DNA of 56,067 bases, from assembly GCF_000208925.1 (NCBI RefSeq), contig NW_001914949.1, positions 1 to 56,067 on the forward strand, written 5' to 3'. A program made the translations under genes and the position numbers. The notes under the pieces were generated by a model that did not search any database, was not told the origin of the DNA, and saw only the letters and a list, made by a program, of their open reading frames with translations. Below, piece after piece: positions 38,527 to 50,289 of this stretch (its first letter is position 1; every line of letters begins with the position of its first letter). The DNA comes from Entamoeba histolytica HM-1:IMSS (Eukaryota > Evosea > Mastigamoebida > Endamoebidae).

Positions 38527-39687
38527 ATGAAAGTAATTAGAAATGCTTTTGTCTTAACTATTATAATTGTTGGAGGAATATATTATGCAAATTCTATCTT
38601 TGAACCAAGAAGTTTATTATCAAGTAATGCAAAGAATATGAAATTAAAACACAAACCAGCCATTGTTGCACATAGAGGAGGAAGAGGAATTAAACCAGAA
38701 AATACTATTGAGGCAATGAGGTATAGTTATGAAAACTATGATGCAGATATGATAGAAACAGATATTCATATTACTAAAGACGGAGAATTTATATTTATTC
38801 ATGATGATACATTAGAAAGAATAACTAATGGAACTGGATTTATTAAAGATTATACATTAGCTGAATTAAAACAACTTGACTTTGGTTATTGGTTTACTGA
38901 TGGTAAAAGATATCCGTATAGAGGAAAAGGAATTCATTGTAATACTTTAAGAGAGGGGTATGAAGAATTTAAAGATAAAAATGTTATTATGTCCGTTGAA
39001 ATTAAAGATAGAGATCTTACAGTTATTGACAAATTAGTAGATTATCTTAATACTCTTTCTGGATATGAGAAGTTTATGTGTTTTTGTTGTGCAAATCATA
39101 CAATGACTAGTTATTTTAAAGAAAAAACTAATCATCAATTATGTTATGAGGCAAGTGAAATAGATGCGGTTGGTTATGTTATTGCTACATCATTAGGAAT
39201 AACTAATCTTTGGTATCATTTTATTCCAAATGAAAATAGATTTTTTCATGTGCCATTTATTTCTCTTGGAGGTATTGATTTTTTGGATAAAAAGATGTTA
39301 CAAATATTACCAAAAATTGATTTAGAAATTATGTATTTTACTATTAATAATAAAAGAGATGCTGCTATTTGTATTGGAAAGAAATGTGATGGTTTAACAA
39401 GTGATAGACCTGATATTATTGAAGAATTACTTCATTCTATCACTGAAAGAGAATTAGTTCATAATGAGAGATTTAATGGTGTTATATCATTAGATGCTAA
39501 AGATATTTCATGGGAATGTGAAAGTATTTCTTGTAAGTTTATAGATGTAGTAACATCTACAATTCCAATTCCATTAATTTTTATTTGTAGTATTTTTATA
39601 ATAAATATTTGTCTATTTAGTGTTATTCATATTCTTATGATGATTCTTTCTTTGCCATTTAACTTATTTAAAAAGAAAAATGAATAA
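38527..39687 (+). CDS. Glycerophosphodiester phosphodiesterase-family membrane protein
   Basis: 386 residues. A hydrophobic N-terminal segment (about 7-20) acts as signal or anchor. The GDPD TIM barrel starts at VAHRGGRGIKPENT with His49-Arg50, then MIETDIH with metal ligands Glu77 and Asp79, then the second catalytic His92 in IHDDTLERITNGTG. A VEIKD strand follows later. These are the full GDPD active-site residues, so hydrolysis of glycerophosphodiesters to glycerol-3-phosphate (or release of lysophosphatidic acid, as in GDE4/7) is likely. The C-terminal region (about 340-378) is a second hydrophobic segment followed by KKKNE, a possible dilysine-like ER signal. Membrane GDPDs of this size with two anchors resemble GDE4/GDE7 more than bacterial GlpQ. 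Confidence 0.87.
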   Translation: MKVIRNAFVLTIIIVGGIYYANSIFEPRSLLSSNAKNMKLKHKPAIVAHRGGRGIKPENTIEAMRYSYENYDADMIETDIHITKDGEFIFIHDDTLERITNGTGFIKDYTLAELKQLDFGYWFTDGKRYPYRGKGIHCNTLREGYEEFKDKNVIMSVEIKDRDLTVIDKLVDYLNTLSGYEKFMCFCCANHTMTSYFKEKTNHQLCYEASEIDAVGYVIATSLGITNLWYHFIPNENRFFHVPFISLGGIDFLDKKMLQILPKIDLEIMYFTINNKRDAAICIGKKCDGLTSDRPDIIEELLHSITERELVHNERFNGVISLDAKDISWECESISCKFIDVVTSTIPIPLIFICSIFIINICLFSVIHILMMILSLPFNLFKKKNE

Positions 39688-39718
39688 ATTCTTTTTTAAT
39701 TGAATTATTATTAATCAT

Positions 39719-40693
39719 TTAGTCTAATAATTCATAGATAATAATTTGTTCTACTTTAAATTTAGAGTCAAAAATATCATTTGTATTTTTAAATTCATAA
39801 CACTCTTTAATAGTTTTGGTTTCTCCATATTCTTTTAATGTACTAACTGTAACACTTCCAGTTTCTTCATTTCCAAATGAAAATAGTATTTTAGAATTAT
39901 TGCTATTTAACTTCATTCCTACCTTCTGTTTAGGATAAACACAAACACTACTTAATTCTCCTTTATGTGCAAAACTAAAAGCAAAATGATGTTCATCATA
40001 AATCCAATGATCAAAATCAACTTTATCCTCTAAATAACAACCAAACATATCACTTTCATTCATTACAACAAATGCCAAATTTTTTTTACCTTTTATTTTT
40101 TCGTTCATTTCTTTACCATCAAATTTTAATTTTTCTGAATTATAAATTTCTTCACATTGTTTTTTTCCAGTCCATTTTTTAAGGCAATCACTTTGTAATA
40201 ATTTAATTTCACTATCATCAATAACTTTATTATTTTTTTTTGTTTTCTTTGTTTTCTTTGCTTTTTTTGTTTTCTTTGTTTTTGTTTGAGTATTTGATTT
40301 AGTTTTCCATGGAATTATATTATTCAGATCAGTATTGGGACATAAGTTTAAAAGCTCTTTAGAGTTAACTGTTTTGTCTTTAGTAGATGAGGTTTCAATA
40401 TCATCCATAATATCTTCTTTTACTTCTTTAGCTCTCTTCAATTGATTTTCAACATACCACTTTAATTTATCACTAAGATAATCACAAAATGAGATAAATT
40501 CTGTTGTTTGTTTTATTTCTTTTATTATTTCATTGAATTCTTTTCTTTTGTTATCAATTCTTTTATAGGTATCTTCTTCTATTACTGCGGGTTGTGGTTT
40601 CCTTTTGTTTTCAAGAGAAATAAGATAAGGTTCTATCGCTTCAAAAAATTTTTCAGTTTCATCGAAGAAGTGACTATCAAGTATGGTTTTCAT
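39719..40693 (-). CDS. TLDc-like domain protein with helical N terminus
   Basis: 324 residues. Residues 1-105 are helical and charged. Residues 110-160 are Lys/Thr-rich (runs of KKTKKAKK), basic and probably disordered. Residues about 185-324 fit a TLDc-type beta-sandwich: IYNSEKLKFDGKEMNEKIKG, then NLAFVVMNESDMFGCYLED, HHFAFSFAHKGELSS, and a closing IFDSKFKVEQIIIYEL. Families with similar TLDc domains are expanded in Entamoeba, but their function is unknown. In animals TLDc proteins bind V-ATPase and are linked to oxidative stress resistance, and I make no such claim here. There is no signal peptide or membrane helix. Confidence 0.68.
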   Translation of the reverse strand: MKTILDSHFFDETEKFFEAIEPYLISLENKRKPQPAVIEEDTYKRIDNKRKEFNEIIKEIKQTTEFISFCDYLSDKLKWYVENQLKRAKEVKEDIMDDIETSSTKDKTVNSKELLNLCPNTDLNNIIPWKTKSNTQTKTKKTKKAKKTKKTKKNNKVIDDSEIKLLQSDCLKKWTGKKQCEEIYNSEKLKFDGKEMNEKIKGKKNLAFVVMNESDMFGCYLEDKVDFDHWIYDEHHFAFSFAHKGELSSVCVYPKQKVGMKLNSNNSKILFSFGNEETGSVTVSTLKEYGETKTIKECYEFKNTNDIFDSKFKVEQIIIYELLD

Positions 40694-41968
40694 TCAGTGA
40701 CATTATTTTTTGAAGTTTATTTCTTTATATATAATAATAATTTATAAGTTAATTTATTATTTTTTATATGTTATGAGTTTGTGTTTATTTTTTCTTTAAA
40801 ACTAATAGTATTGTTATTTACCATTTAATAGTTTATATTTTATCTTTTTTATATTTTTTATATTTTTTTTTTTAATGAATATATTCTTAACTAGATTTTA
40901 TGGATATTGAGAATTGAATATTTCAGTGATTAACAATCCTCTTTTTCAATTATAAAGTTAAGTTCATGTTTATCATTGTTTTACCATAATCCCAGAATTA
41001 TATTAATGAAGTTGAATATGTAAAATATTACTTATGTTATGTTTTAATCATAATTATTCATATCGTTTTATTGAAACCTACTTGTAATTTTATTACTTAT
41101 AATATCCTAATTTATTATTAATGTTATGGTGATTATTTCTTTTTATGTGTTTTTCTATTTTATTTTAATTTCAACTTTATTTACAATCCAATCAAACACA
41201 TTATTTATATGTGTTTTCAATTAATTGTAATACATTTATTAATGCATTAGTACTAATCATCTTATTTAGTACTTTCTTCATTCTTAGAATTTTTCAAAAG
41301 AAATATCTTTTATTACTTCTATTATTTCTTTTTATTCATTTATTTGTTTTTTTAATATTGTTTATATCGTTTTTTGTATTTTATTATGACTTTTATTTTA
41401 ATTTGATAATATGTATTTATGTCAATTAAATTATTGTTAAAGTAGTTTTTATCAATATAAAGTTGTTTGAATTAATGAGTGAAATAACTCTTATCATTTT
41501 TAGCTAATTATTATGATGATTATATATTAATTCTTACTGTGACTATAATTGTTGTATTTTTATCATTTACATTTGAAAGGTGTGTTGTTTGTTTCTTCTT
41601 TTGTTACAATCATTGTTTGTTTTTCTTATACTCTATACAATCCATCTAAAAAAGTTATAAAAATAATTAAAATACATAGTAAATTACATTCATTGTTAGT
41701 TAAACATTAATATTATTGAAAAATAATTATTAAATTCGTTATGTAAGAATGAAAAAAGAGACAAAATATACGTAGAAAAGACAAAAAGAAAAAAATGAAG
41801 TTAAATTACCAAACCTTTTTTTTAAATTAAAGAAAGTTAATGTTATACTACAATATCAATATCATTTAATTGAAACTCATTTGAAACAAAAAGTAATAAA
41901 ACATATAAAAAGAATTTTTTATTTTTTAACAAAATTTTACCAAAAAAAATGAACAAAGTAATGTAGTT
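40694..41968. other. Gene-free intergenic region
   Basis: About 1.27 kb, very T-rich on the plus strand. One open frame (41211-41429) codes only for Leu/Phe/Ile runs expected of poly-T DNA. No repeat or RNA gene was recognised. Confidence 0.55.
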
Positions 41969-42988
41969 TTAAGGAAATGGTATATTACCAAGATGAATTT
42001 TATGTCTAATAACTGGAGAACATCCATTTAGAATTGAAACGAGTGTTTTCGCTGAATGGTTATATACACTAGTAACAGCCTCTGTAAAACAAATACGTTG
42101 AGAACAAAATTCTTTAGTAACACTCAAGTGGTTTAGTTGTCCAGTATAATATACATAATTAAGTGCTGCTTGGTCAAGACCCCAATTAAGCCTTTTTCCT
42201 TTAATATTTTTTACTTCAATTGTTAATAGTTCAATAACTTTATCAATTCCACCAAAGAAAAGACCTCCATTTATTATGATTTCTTTACGTTTTGCAAATA
42301 AACTTGCAGTTTCTCTTCCAAACCCTTGTTGAACCCATCTAAAATTAGTTGGTTCAGTAAATGTTGTACATTTTCTTGAATTTATTCCATAACATTCCAT
42401 TAAAAGAATTAAATCATCTTTTGTGAACGTTGCAAACGCATCACTGAAATAGAAAACATCTCTAAAATCAGAAAATATTACTCGGTTATACTTGTTTTTA
42501 TTTTCTTTTAAGTACTCTAATGAAACAAAAATTCTTTGAACTACTGCAACATTCTTTGATACTTCTTGAGAACTATTTGCCCTTTGAATAACTTTCACTC
42601 CATATCTTTTCATTTCTTCTAAAAATGTTATTGTTGGAGGTTTTCCAATGAGGAGAAACACTTTTGTAACATTTGGCATAACTTCATTTATCATTGGCTG
42701 TATTATATCAGAGTATTTCTTTATTTCCTTCCATGCACCCAATTCAACAGAACCACAATATAAAATTAAATCTTGTGCATTACTTGGTTGATATTGAAAA
42801 ACATTTCCACAACTCTCTTTGTAATTGAATTTGGATAAATCAAAAAACTTGTTCTTGTACTTTGGTTGTGGCGGTTGGATATGTTTTGTTTCATATTTGA
42901 ATGGAATTTCATTTGGATGATATAACAATAAATATAAATAAACAACTACTAAAAATATAGAAAGGGTTACTAATATCTTTGTTTTCAT
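41969..42988 (-). CDS. Type II membrane glycosyltransferase-like protein
   Basis: 339 residues. A short cytoplasmic start (MKTK) precedes a signal anchor at about 5-23, then a Pro-rich stem, the topology of Golgi glycosyltransferases. The catalytic-like region has YNRVIFSDFRDVFYFSDAF, which resembles the SDxRDVFF segment that carries the DxD-type nucleotide-sugar site in several GT families, then INGGLFFGGIDKVIELL and WGLDQAALNYV, also typical of GT-A folds (a donor-side Gly-Gly and a DQ box). Conserved Cys residues late in the chain could form disulfides. Donor and acceptor cannot be told. The LINE at 43.04 kb ends only about 50 nt before the start codon. Confidence 0.68.
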   Translation of the reverse strand: MKTKILVTLSIFLVVVYLYLLLYHPNEIPFKYETKHIQPPQPKYKNKFFDLSKFNYKESCGNVFQYQPSNAQDLILYCGSVELGAWKEIKKYSDIIQPMINEVMPNVTKVFLLIGKPPTITFLEEMKRYGVKVIQRANSSQEVSKNVAVVQRIFVSLEYLKENKNKYNRVIFSDFRDVFYFSDAFATFTKDDLILLMECYGINSRKCTTFTEPTNFRWVQQGFGRETASLFAKRKEIIINGGLFFGGIDKVIELLTIEVKNIKGKRLNWGLDQAALNYVYYTGQLNHLSVTKEFCSQRICFTEAVTSVYNHSAKTLVSILNGCSPVIRHKIHLGNIPFP

Positions 42989-43061
42989 ATGAACTTGTTA
43001 TACTCAAATTATCCAGTTCTTCTCTGAAAAAAAAAGGTCAATTAATAGATATATCCATAAT

Positions 43062-46000
43062 TAGATTTTCTTCATATTGAGAAATGATTATTTCAGTTTC
43101 TTCAATATGCTCTATTGGTGTAATAGAGTTTATTTCTAACATACTCGCACTTGATTCTAATTCTAAATGTGCTGCCAGAATTGAATGTGTAAAACATTAA
43201 GTCTTTCATATTTTTTATAATAATTGTTCGTAGGATTTTGGCAAAGTCTAATTGTAATTTCAGTGATTTTATTCTTCTTGGTGACTCTTTATGAATTAAT
43301 CCATTTATTGATAATATAACAGGTATTATTTCAACATATATTATTTCTCTATTATTTCTTAATTTCTCTTGTAATTCTTTGTACTTATTTATTTTATGAA
43401 TGTAATTTAATTCTATATTCATATCTTGACATATAGCAACATCTATAATATATCCTTTCTTTTCTGTAATATTTTGATAATATATATTATGTCTTCTAGC
43501 ATGGAAAGAATTGTCACTAACCAATAAATCTTTATTGTAAGTTATAACCATTTCATCATTATTAATACATTTTGGAGGATTATTAAAATCAATTGAATCA
43601 AATTCATTAAAATGTGTAATTAATATCTGTTTAAATATTTGTTTACAAACATAATCATGTTTTGATATTTGATTCTTTTTCATTACAAGACATCCTAACA
43701 ATATATGACTAATAGATGCTATTGTGTTATGACAATGTTTACAATATTTTAAATCATCATTTTGTAGTATTTTTGATTTAATATTTCCTGTCATACTTAC
43801 TCCTTCTTGCATCTTTACTATTTGAAGAATGCATTTCTTTTTATGTTTAATGACCTCCATGTGGCTACTGTTAATTTCTTATCAATGAAAGTGCTATTTG
43901 CACATCTTATATATTCACCACATTTCTTTTCTTTCCATTCATTTAAGTATATATCATTACATTCATTAGTTACAAATTCAAATACTTTCTTTACATCATG
44001 TTTTCTTTCATTTAATTCTATTATATTCATTAATTCATTAAAATTAATCTTTTTACCAAATGCTTTCTTCATTCTTTTAATTATTCCATTTGGATTTTCT
44101 TTTATTGTTTCTATCGTTTCTCATATTTCTGTGTTTGATATTTGTATTTTAAATATATTCTTAATAATTTTTAAGCACATTCATCTCTTGCTGACATTAA
44201 TCCCAATTCATTTATTTTAATATATAATCTACTTTTTGGGAATATTTCTACTATATAATTGGAGGTGAATTAATGATTTTCTTATTTGTTTATCTATCTT
44301 CTCCAATTCTCCTAGTTTCCATGTGACAATACAAAATCCATATCTTAATTTGGAGATTATATCACTATTAATCTTTCTTATTGTATTGAGGCTGCTGTAC
44401 TTCATAGTATTTAATGATGATAGAATAGAAGATATATCATTTAATATTCTTGTACAGTATTTGTTGATGTTTACTTTATCTCATATTTCAATACTAAGAT
44501 ATTTATAATGATTATTATTAGTTACTCTTGGTAGTTCAGCTAATTCACCATTTATTTGACTATTAATATTAGTCATTATCCCACTCTTTTCTACATTAAT
44601 TTTTAATCCTATTGCATTAAATATTTCTTTAGTTAATTTGTGGGCTTTTTCCATTTCATCGAGGCTATTAGTCATTATCTTTAAATCGTCCATATACAAT
44701 ATGTGGTTTAACTTGACTTGTTTTTCTTCTCCATTCATTTTAATATTCAATTTGTTAATTTGTTTATCTAATTGTTTAGATAATATATCAATAGATAATA
44801 CAAATAAGAGTGGAGATAAACTGTCACCTTGTATTATTCATCTTTCTACATTAATCATACCTACACTTTCTTGATTATAATACAAATTAAGATATGTATT
44901 ATTTAATATATATAATATACTATTAATTACTACTAGTGGGATATTAAAATATATTAATCATTGTTTAATCCATTGGTGGTTAATACTATCATATGCTTTG
45001 GAGACGTCATAATATGTTTCTACCCACTTCCATTTATTATTTATTAATAATTGATTGATTATAATGTTATATAATAATCATTCTTTTGATGATATGTATA
45101 TTTCTTACATCCAATTTGATTTAATGAAAGTTGTTTTTCAATTTGATTTAACATCAACTGATTTTCTATTTTCATTTTTAATATTGATGTATATACTTTT
45201 AACAGACAATTTAAGCAAGTTATTGGTTTGTAATTCTGTGGGTCTAATTTATCTCCTTTCTTATATATTAATATTGTCCTTCCTTGAATAAAGTGAATAT
45301 GTATTTCATTATGATTATTTAACCATTCATTAAATAATTTTAATAAATATTTCATTGGTTGTTCTAAATATTTAATCCAAAATCATTGTATTTTATCAAC
45401 TCCCGGTGCCTTCCAGTTAGCAATAAATTTAATAGTACAATCTAGTTCATTTGGAGTGATTATAGCCATTCTATCATTAATTCTATTTTCAATTAATATT
45501 TCATATAAATTAATATTCAGGAAATCTATATTAGTGTTAGTTTCATAGATTCCTTTCCAGAAATTAATAGTGGAGATATTATCTGGATATTCATCTTCTT
45601 TAGGCTTATTTAGATGTTGTCTTTTTCCAATATTTCATCATTTTATATTTCAATCTTATTCTTTTCAAATTATTCTTTCTTGCTTCTATTTCTATTCTTT
45701 TCATCTTTCGGAGGTATTTATAATAGTTTATTTGTTCATTTGTTTTTATTTTAATATGATATATATCATTTTTCTTAATATATTATTCTTTTTAATTTCA
45801 TGTATTGTTTATTATGGAGTAAATCTCTTAATCTACATATTTTTGATTGTATTATTCTTTCTATACTTTTCTTTCAACTTCTTTCTTGTTTATTTTTATT
45901 AATTATGTTAATAGTGGAAGATACTGATTTAATATAATGATAATATTCATCTAATGTATTGATTAATATTTCATTTTTATTAATAATATTAATTATTTGA

Positions 46001-46150
46001 TGTATTTTCTTCTTATTGTAATAATAATTAATAAATTGTACATCTTCTTGTTCTTTCTTTTCTTCTTCTTTAAATATTTTCATTACTTCTTCTTATATTT
46101 CTTCTTTCTTGTTCACTTTTGATACTATTTTCTTTTAATTCATTATCCTT
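43062..46150 (-). pseudogene. LINE family A ORF2 (reverse transcriptase plus endonuclease), broken
   Basis: The RT fragments include KYLLKLFNEWLNNHNE through KPITCLNCLLKVYTSIL, the FxxxKAYDSINHQW box, QGDSLSPLLF and LYMDDLKIMTNS. The endonuclease part shows CX2CX8HX4C, an HAR segment in which the PD of the other copy is changed to HN, and YIIDVAICQD, where an acidic active-site residue is expected. The family's job is target-primed reverse transcription. The changed PD motif and the stops make this copy inactive under the standard code. The C terminus reads EETEIIISQYEENLIMDISIN, so the true ORF2 end is about 43042-43062. Confidence 0.8.
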
Positions 46151-47005
46151 CCATTGATGTTTTATTATTTCTTCCTCCATTATTCTATTAATTTCTCATT
46201 TAATTTCATTCTTTATTTTAAACGTCTTCTTTAATATTTCTTTATATTCATTAATATCATTTACTTTAATTCCAAATTCATGTATTAATCTTTCTATTAT
46301 TTCTTCTTTAAGTTGACCTCTTAATTTTCTTTCAAATAATTTCAAAACAAAACATTTATAAAGTGTTAAAATTTCTTCTTTTCTATCTGTTTGCTTCCCT
46401 CGTTTTTTTGATTGTCTAATTCAAATGTGGTGATCTTCTTATGCTGAATATCCATTTCTTCAATGGATTTCTGCGTTAACTTTCTTTTTTTTTTGGAAGA
46501 TCATCTTCACTTGATGATATTTCATCAGCTACTACCACATTGGGGGAGAGGTCATTCACAATATGTGTTTCTGATGAGTCTGTTATATTGTAAGTTACCT
46601 CATCTTTCTTCTTTTCTTCCTGTGTATTTTTATTTTCTAATTTAGATAATTTATCTTTCAAGAGTATTAATTGTTGTGTTAAATTGTTTACTTCAAATAT
46701 TTTCCTTTCAGATTCAGCATGGAATTTGAATATTTTTTATCGCACTCGTGGTTTTTTGTGCTTATCTCCTTCTCATGCTTCTTCTTTAATGCCATAATAT
46801 CCTTTTGTTAATTTATTAATGGTTTGGTCTTTTATTTGTATTTCCTTTTTCATTTCTTCTTTCTCTTTCATATCCTCCTACATTCTTTCTCTAGTTCTTT
46901 TACTTTTTCTCCTTTTCTTTGTTTTCTTCTTCCTCTTCTACCAGCCTATTCTTCTCTCCTTTTTATTAAATTCTTTATCATCATTGTCTTCATTTTCAAT
47001 ACTCA

Positions 47006-47554
47006 TTACATAGTTATTATATGTTTTATTATCATTAATCTCAATTGGTTGTATTGATTATTGTCTTCTTCAATCGTCATACTAATAGTTTCTTCTTCCT
47101 TTCTAATTGTTTTGGTTTTTTCTCGTGCAAGAAAATACCATCTTCTCCATATTGTTGATGATGTATATTCTTTAATCTCGGTATTTTTAATTTCTTCTAC
47201 TTCTTGTGGTAAAAATATTTTAATTTCTTCTTCAAAGAGTCTTTTCCAATAATCTTGATTTTGTATTTCAATCATTTCTTTTCTTTGATTTCTGTTTTGT
47301 TTCTTATTTTGATAATGTTTGTACCTTCTTTGTTTTTTATTATGGTATTTATTTCTATTATATTGATATTGTTTATTTCTATTGAAGTTGTTATTATTAT
47401 GAAAGTGTTTATGACGATGATTATGAATGAAGTGATGAGTGAAATAAATTATATCATCTATGTTGTGATAGTTATTGTGATAATTCTTATTGTAATGATT
47501 AGTATGATTATTCATGTATCTCTGTCCATACAGATAATACCTATTTTCACTCAT
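47006..47554 (-). pseudogene. LINE family A ORF1 N-terminal part, Asn/His/Arg/Tyr-rich
   Basis: 182 codons. The first about 95 residues are very rich in Asn, His, Tyr, Arg and Lys (HNHRHKHFHNNNNFNRNK), a basic disordered region suited to RNA binding. The next part has EYTSSTIWRRWYFLAREKTK, which has a counterpart in the family-B element. After the stop the homologous frame continues with indels through a Lys/Glu coiled-coil region to about 46.4 kb. In non-LTR elements ORF1 packages the RNA. The ORF is probably a fragment of a longer protein. Confidence 0.65.
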
Positions 47555-47645
47555 TCTTCTATCATTTGTATTTCTTGGTTGATATGAATTTCTTCTTTTT
47601 TGGTTATTAGTTTTTCTATATTTTTTGTGGTGTTTATTGTAACTT

Positions 47646-48329
47646 AAGTCGAACGTGCTTGAAAAAACTTTATATCAATAAAAATAAAGCATGTTGAAGA
47701 AACTAGTTTGCTCACTTCTCAGTATGATGAAAATGAACTATTAGGTTAATCATAGATGACATACTTATTTTTATTTTTTGTGTTGTTTCTTGTAATGCTT
47801 GTTGTTTTTTGTAGGAAGTATCAAAAAAAATAAAGAATTGAAAATGAAAAAGATAATAACAAATAAGTTAAAAATTATGTTATTAAAAACCAGATAAATA
47901 TAATAGAGCATTGGTTTTAGTCACAATAAATATGAATGAATAATTCGGTAACAATAATAGTATTAATTCCTAATAAATAAGGAAAAATCAAAACTAATTT
48001 TATTTATATTTAGTTAATTGGTTTATGACTTTTTTTACACAATGATTTTTAAATATTTTGAATATTGAAAGATACAGAAAAGTAATTTACATATTTAGAG
48101 TTTTTATGATATTATTCGTCATAATGAATGACGTTTATTTAATTTTTTTTTTGAACATTCATTCCTTTAAAGATTAACCTATAAATTTATATTAAATATT
48201 ACTAGAGAATAAAATTATTCTTTTTGTCATTTATTTTACTTTTAAGAAGAATTTTCTTGTTACCGATTATGATACTTAATTTGATTCTACTTAAAACAAA
48301 TTACCAAAACGAAGTAGGTAATATAAATA
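47646..48329. other. Gene-free spacer 5' of the LINE and 3' of the phosphatase gene
   Basis: A/T-rich, with no ORF or repeat copy recognised. The exact LINE 5' boundary could lie a few tens of bases inside this segment. Confidence 0.5.
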
Positions 48330-49610
48330 TTAATTTGAACAAAATGTATTATAATCAAAGTCTTTTGTAATTTTTCCATAGTACTTCACAAAATCCTCAA
48401 ATAAACAAATTTCTGATCCACAAGGAGGTAAAACTATAGCTTCTTGATTAAAATAAGTTCTTACATAATATTGTCCTTTTTTTGATTTTAGAAGAACAAA
48501 CATGAAATGGACACTATATGGACTAACCTTAGACATATTCCATTTTCTCTGATTCTTTTTTGCTTCATTTAATTTTACAGTTAAAGCAAATTGATCAATA
48601 TTAACTCCCATTAAAGTCATTAAGGGAGTAACAGTTTCTGCATGTGCAAATCTAAAATTACCAAGAATATTATTCTCCTGTTTTGTTAATTGAATATTTT
48701 TATCATTTACAACAGCTAATTTTAATCCATTAATAATAGAGTCCAAAAGAGGGATTGCAATTTTATAATTTAACTCACTAGAATTACCTTTTGTATAATA
48801 TGTTTCTAAGTCTTTGATATACTCCATTATATGTGCATCTCTAATATTAAAATACTTTAATAGTCCATCACTTTTATTAAATACAACATACTCATGTGCT
48901 CCAGCAGTGAAAGCAAGTTGTGTAAGACTTTTACTAGTACTTTCATCAATATCAGTCATTCCAATTGCTTTTATAAATCTATTTGCCGTTTCATTTAATT
49001 TCATTTGAGCATATTGGTTAGACTGTTTATGTGTTGAACTACTTTTTTCATATTCAACATATCTTCTACAATTTTTATGAAAGTACAACTGAGTGTCTTT
49101 GTCTTTAGGAACAACAGTAATATTTATTTTGTTATCAATAACCATTTGTTTTTTTTCAGGTTCATCATCATAAAACCCTTCTAACCAACTTATAGCACTA
49201 TCTTGAGTCCTCTTTTTAAAGGTAGCAGTAACGTTAATATTAAGTAAAGATTTCCCATAAAATAACTTTTTAAATTCACCCTTATAATATTTTCCCAAAC
49301 TAAATAATTCTTGTTTTCCTCTGTCACATAACTCTCCTTCCATTTCCATTGGAAATGGGTTTTTCCATGTAATTTTAGAATTTTCAGCAAATGTTTCAGC
49401 CATCATATTCATTGCATTTATGTCATTTGATGTTGGATATCGAGAGCCATGTCGCTGGACTAACTCTGCATGAACCACAGTGAAATGGTCCAGCGTTGGG
49501 TCTCTGATATCTTTGAGTAAGTAGGGTGTTCTAGTACTTAAACAATGGGTTATATCTTCGTTATAGCCACAACAGCCAAGGGCCATGTTCACTAGAAGAA
49601 CAGCCAGCAT
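48330..49610 (-). CDS. Secreted histidine acid phosphatase, MINPP/phytase-like
   Basis: 426 residues. A hydrophobic N terminus (1-12) with early Cys acts as signal peptide. The catalytic loop is QRHGSRYPTSND with nucleophile His54, and the proton-donor motif is FRFAHAETVTPLM with His323 and Glu325. HAE, rather than the HD of the prostatic acid phosphatases, points to the multiple-inositol-polyphosphate phosphatase branch. The product should strip phosphates from inositol polyphosphates or other phosphomonoesters in an acidic vacuole or outside the cell. Several Cys (CCGYNEDITHC, CGSEICLF, final CSN) are likely disulfides. There is no ER-retention tail at the end. It runs opposite to the family-B LINE that starts some 680 nt away. 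Confidence 0.85.
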   Translation of the reverse strand: MLAVLLVNMALGCCGYNEDITHCLSTRTPYLLKDIRDPTLDHFTVVHAELVQRHGSRYPTSNDINAMNMMAETFAENSKITWKNPFPMEMEGELCDRGKQELFSLGKYYKGEFKKLFYGKSLLNINVTATFKKRTQDSAISWLEGFYDDEPEKKQMVIDNKINITVVPKDKDTQLYFHKNCRRYVEYEKSSSTHKQSNQYAQMKLNETANRFIKAIGMTDIDESTSKSLTQLAFTAGAHEYVVFNKSDGLLKYFNIRDAHIMEYIKDLETYYTKGNSSELNYKIAIPLLDSIINGLKLAVVNDKNIQLTKQENNILGNFRFAHAETVTPLMTLMGVNIDQFALTVKLNEAKKNQRKWNMSKVSPYSVHFMFVLLKSKKGQYYVRTYFNQEAIVLPPCGSEICLFEDFVKYYGKITKDFDYNTFCSN

Positions 49611-50289
49611 GGATCTATTTAACTATTTTTCATCGTTTAAATAATAACGTTATGCTTTTTTTTTTAATAGTAACAATTTGATTTAATTTAATAACTTTTA
49701 AATAACTTTTTTTAGAAAATTATTTGTTGCTTTAAGTTTAACTTTTTGTAAAGTCTAAATAATTTTTAACGAAAAACAAAAATATTTTTTCTTTTCCTTG
49801 ACTTTTCATTAACAAAATAAAATTTTTTATAGAAAAACAAACGTATAAGAATTTAAGCTAGTTGTTGAGGTTGAAAAGTGGTTGACTTATTCAACACTTT
49901 TTTCTTTTTTTCTTTTTTCCCTTCATCACTTTCTTATCTACTATTTTCTTTGGAACTTTTATTTAAAACCTTTTTAGCTATAAGAGATAGGTTGCAAGAG
50001 TATTGTATCTCCACCTAATAAGAAGACAACTATTATAGCTGTATTTATAAAGTTTATATTCAATGTTCTAAGTTGTCCTAATCTTGATACTAATTTCAAG
50101 TTCAAACTTTCATTTCTAAATTAATTTAAAATTATTTATAATTTTGACGATAATTTTTTTTCTTCTTTTATCTATGGAATGTGATGAAGTTTCTTTCCTC
50201 AAATGAACGATAGTTGATTCAATAGGATTTACACACTCAGCCAGGGTGTGTGTAGAATGTTTTTGTTTGGTGTTTTCTTTTTTATATCT
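49611..50289. other. Promoter side of the phosphatase gene and LINE 5' flank
   Basis: A/T-rich, without a gene. A minus-strand open frame across 50116-50436 overlaps the LINE 5' end and has a similar counterpart at 31108-31464; I treat it as a shadow. Confidence 0.5.

Larger units (their letters stand above)
43038..47645 (-). mobile_element. LINE family A, near full-length, decayed
   Basis: This reverse-strand LINE has ORF1 at its 5' side (about 47.55 to 46.1 kb), RT in the middle (NWKAPGVDKIQ at about 45.4 kb, DVSKAYDSINHQW at about 45.0 kb, LYMDD at about 44.69 kb) and the CCHC endonuclease at the end (CKHCHNTIASISHILLGC at about 43.7 kb). Its 3' end matches that of the element at 1-2209. 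The 5' end near 47645 is approximate. I could not confirm a target-site duplication. Reading frames are broken by a few indels and by stops, most of them TGA: 45383-45385, 45078-45080, 44958-44960, 44838-44840, 44481-44483 and 44121-44123 (all read on the minus strand), plus a TAA at 44171-44173. Confidence 0.88.

Noticed and set aside
41211..41429. 72-codon frame of Leu, Phe and Ile
   Set aside because: The composition is what poly-T DNA gives by chance; no family features or start context.
43010..47680. Possible target-site duplication (TGAAAAAA-like) flanking the family-A LINE
   Set aside because: Only about 8 nt of A-rich sequence match, which is expected by chance in this DNA, and the 5' boundary is uncertain.
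49611..50289. Search for tRNA genes and tRNA arrays here and in the other gaps
   Set aside because: No cloverleaf with an intact GGTTCRA-type T-loop was seen in any intergenic region; only by-eye inspection was possible.
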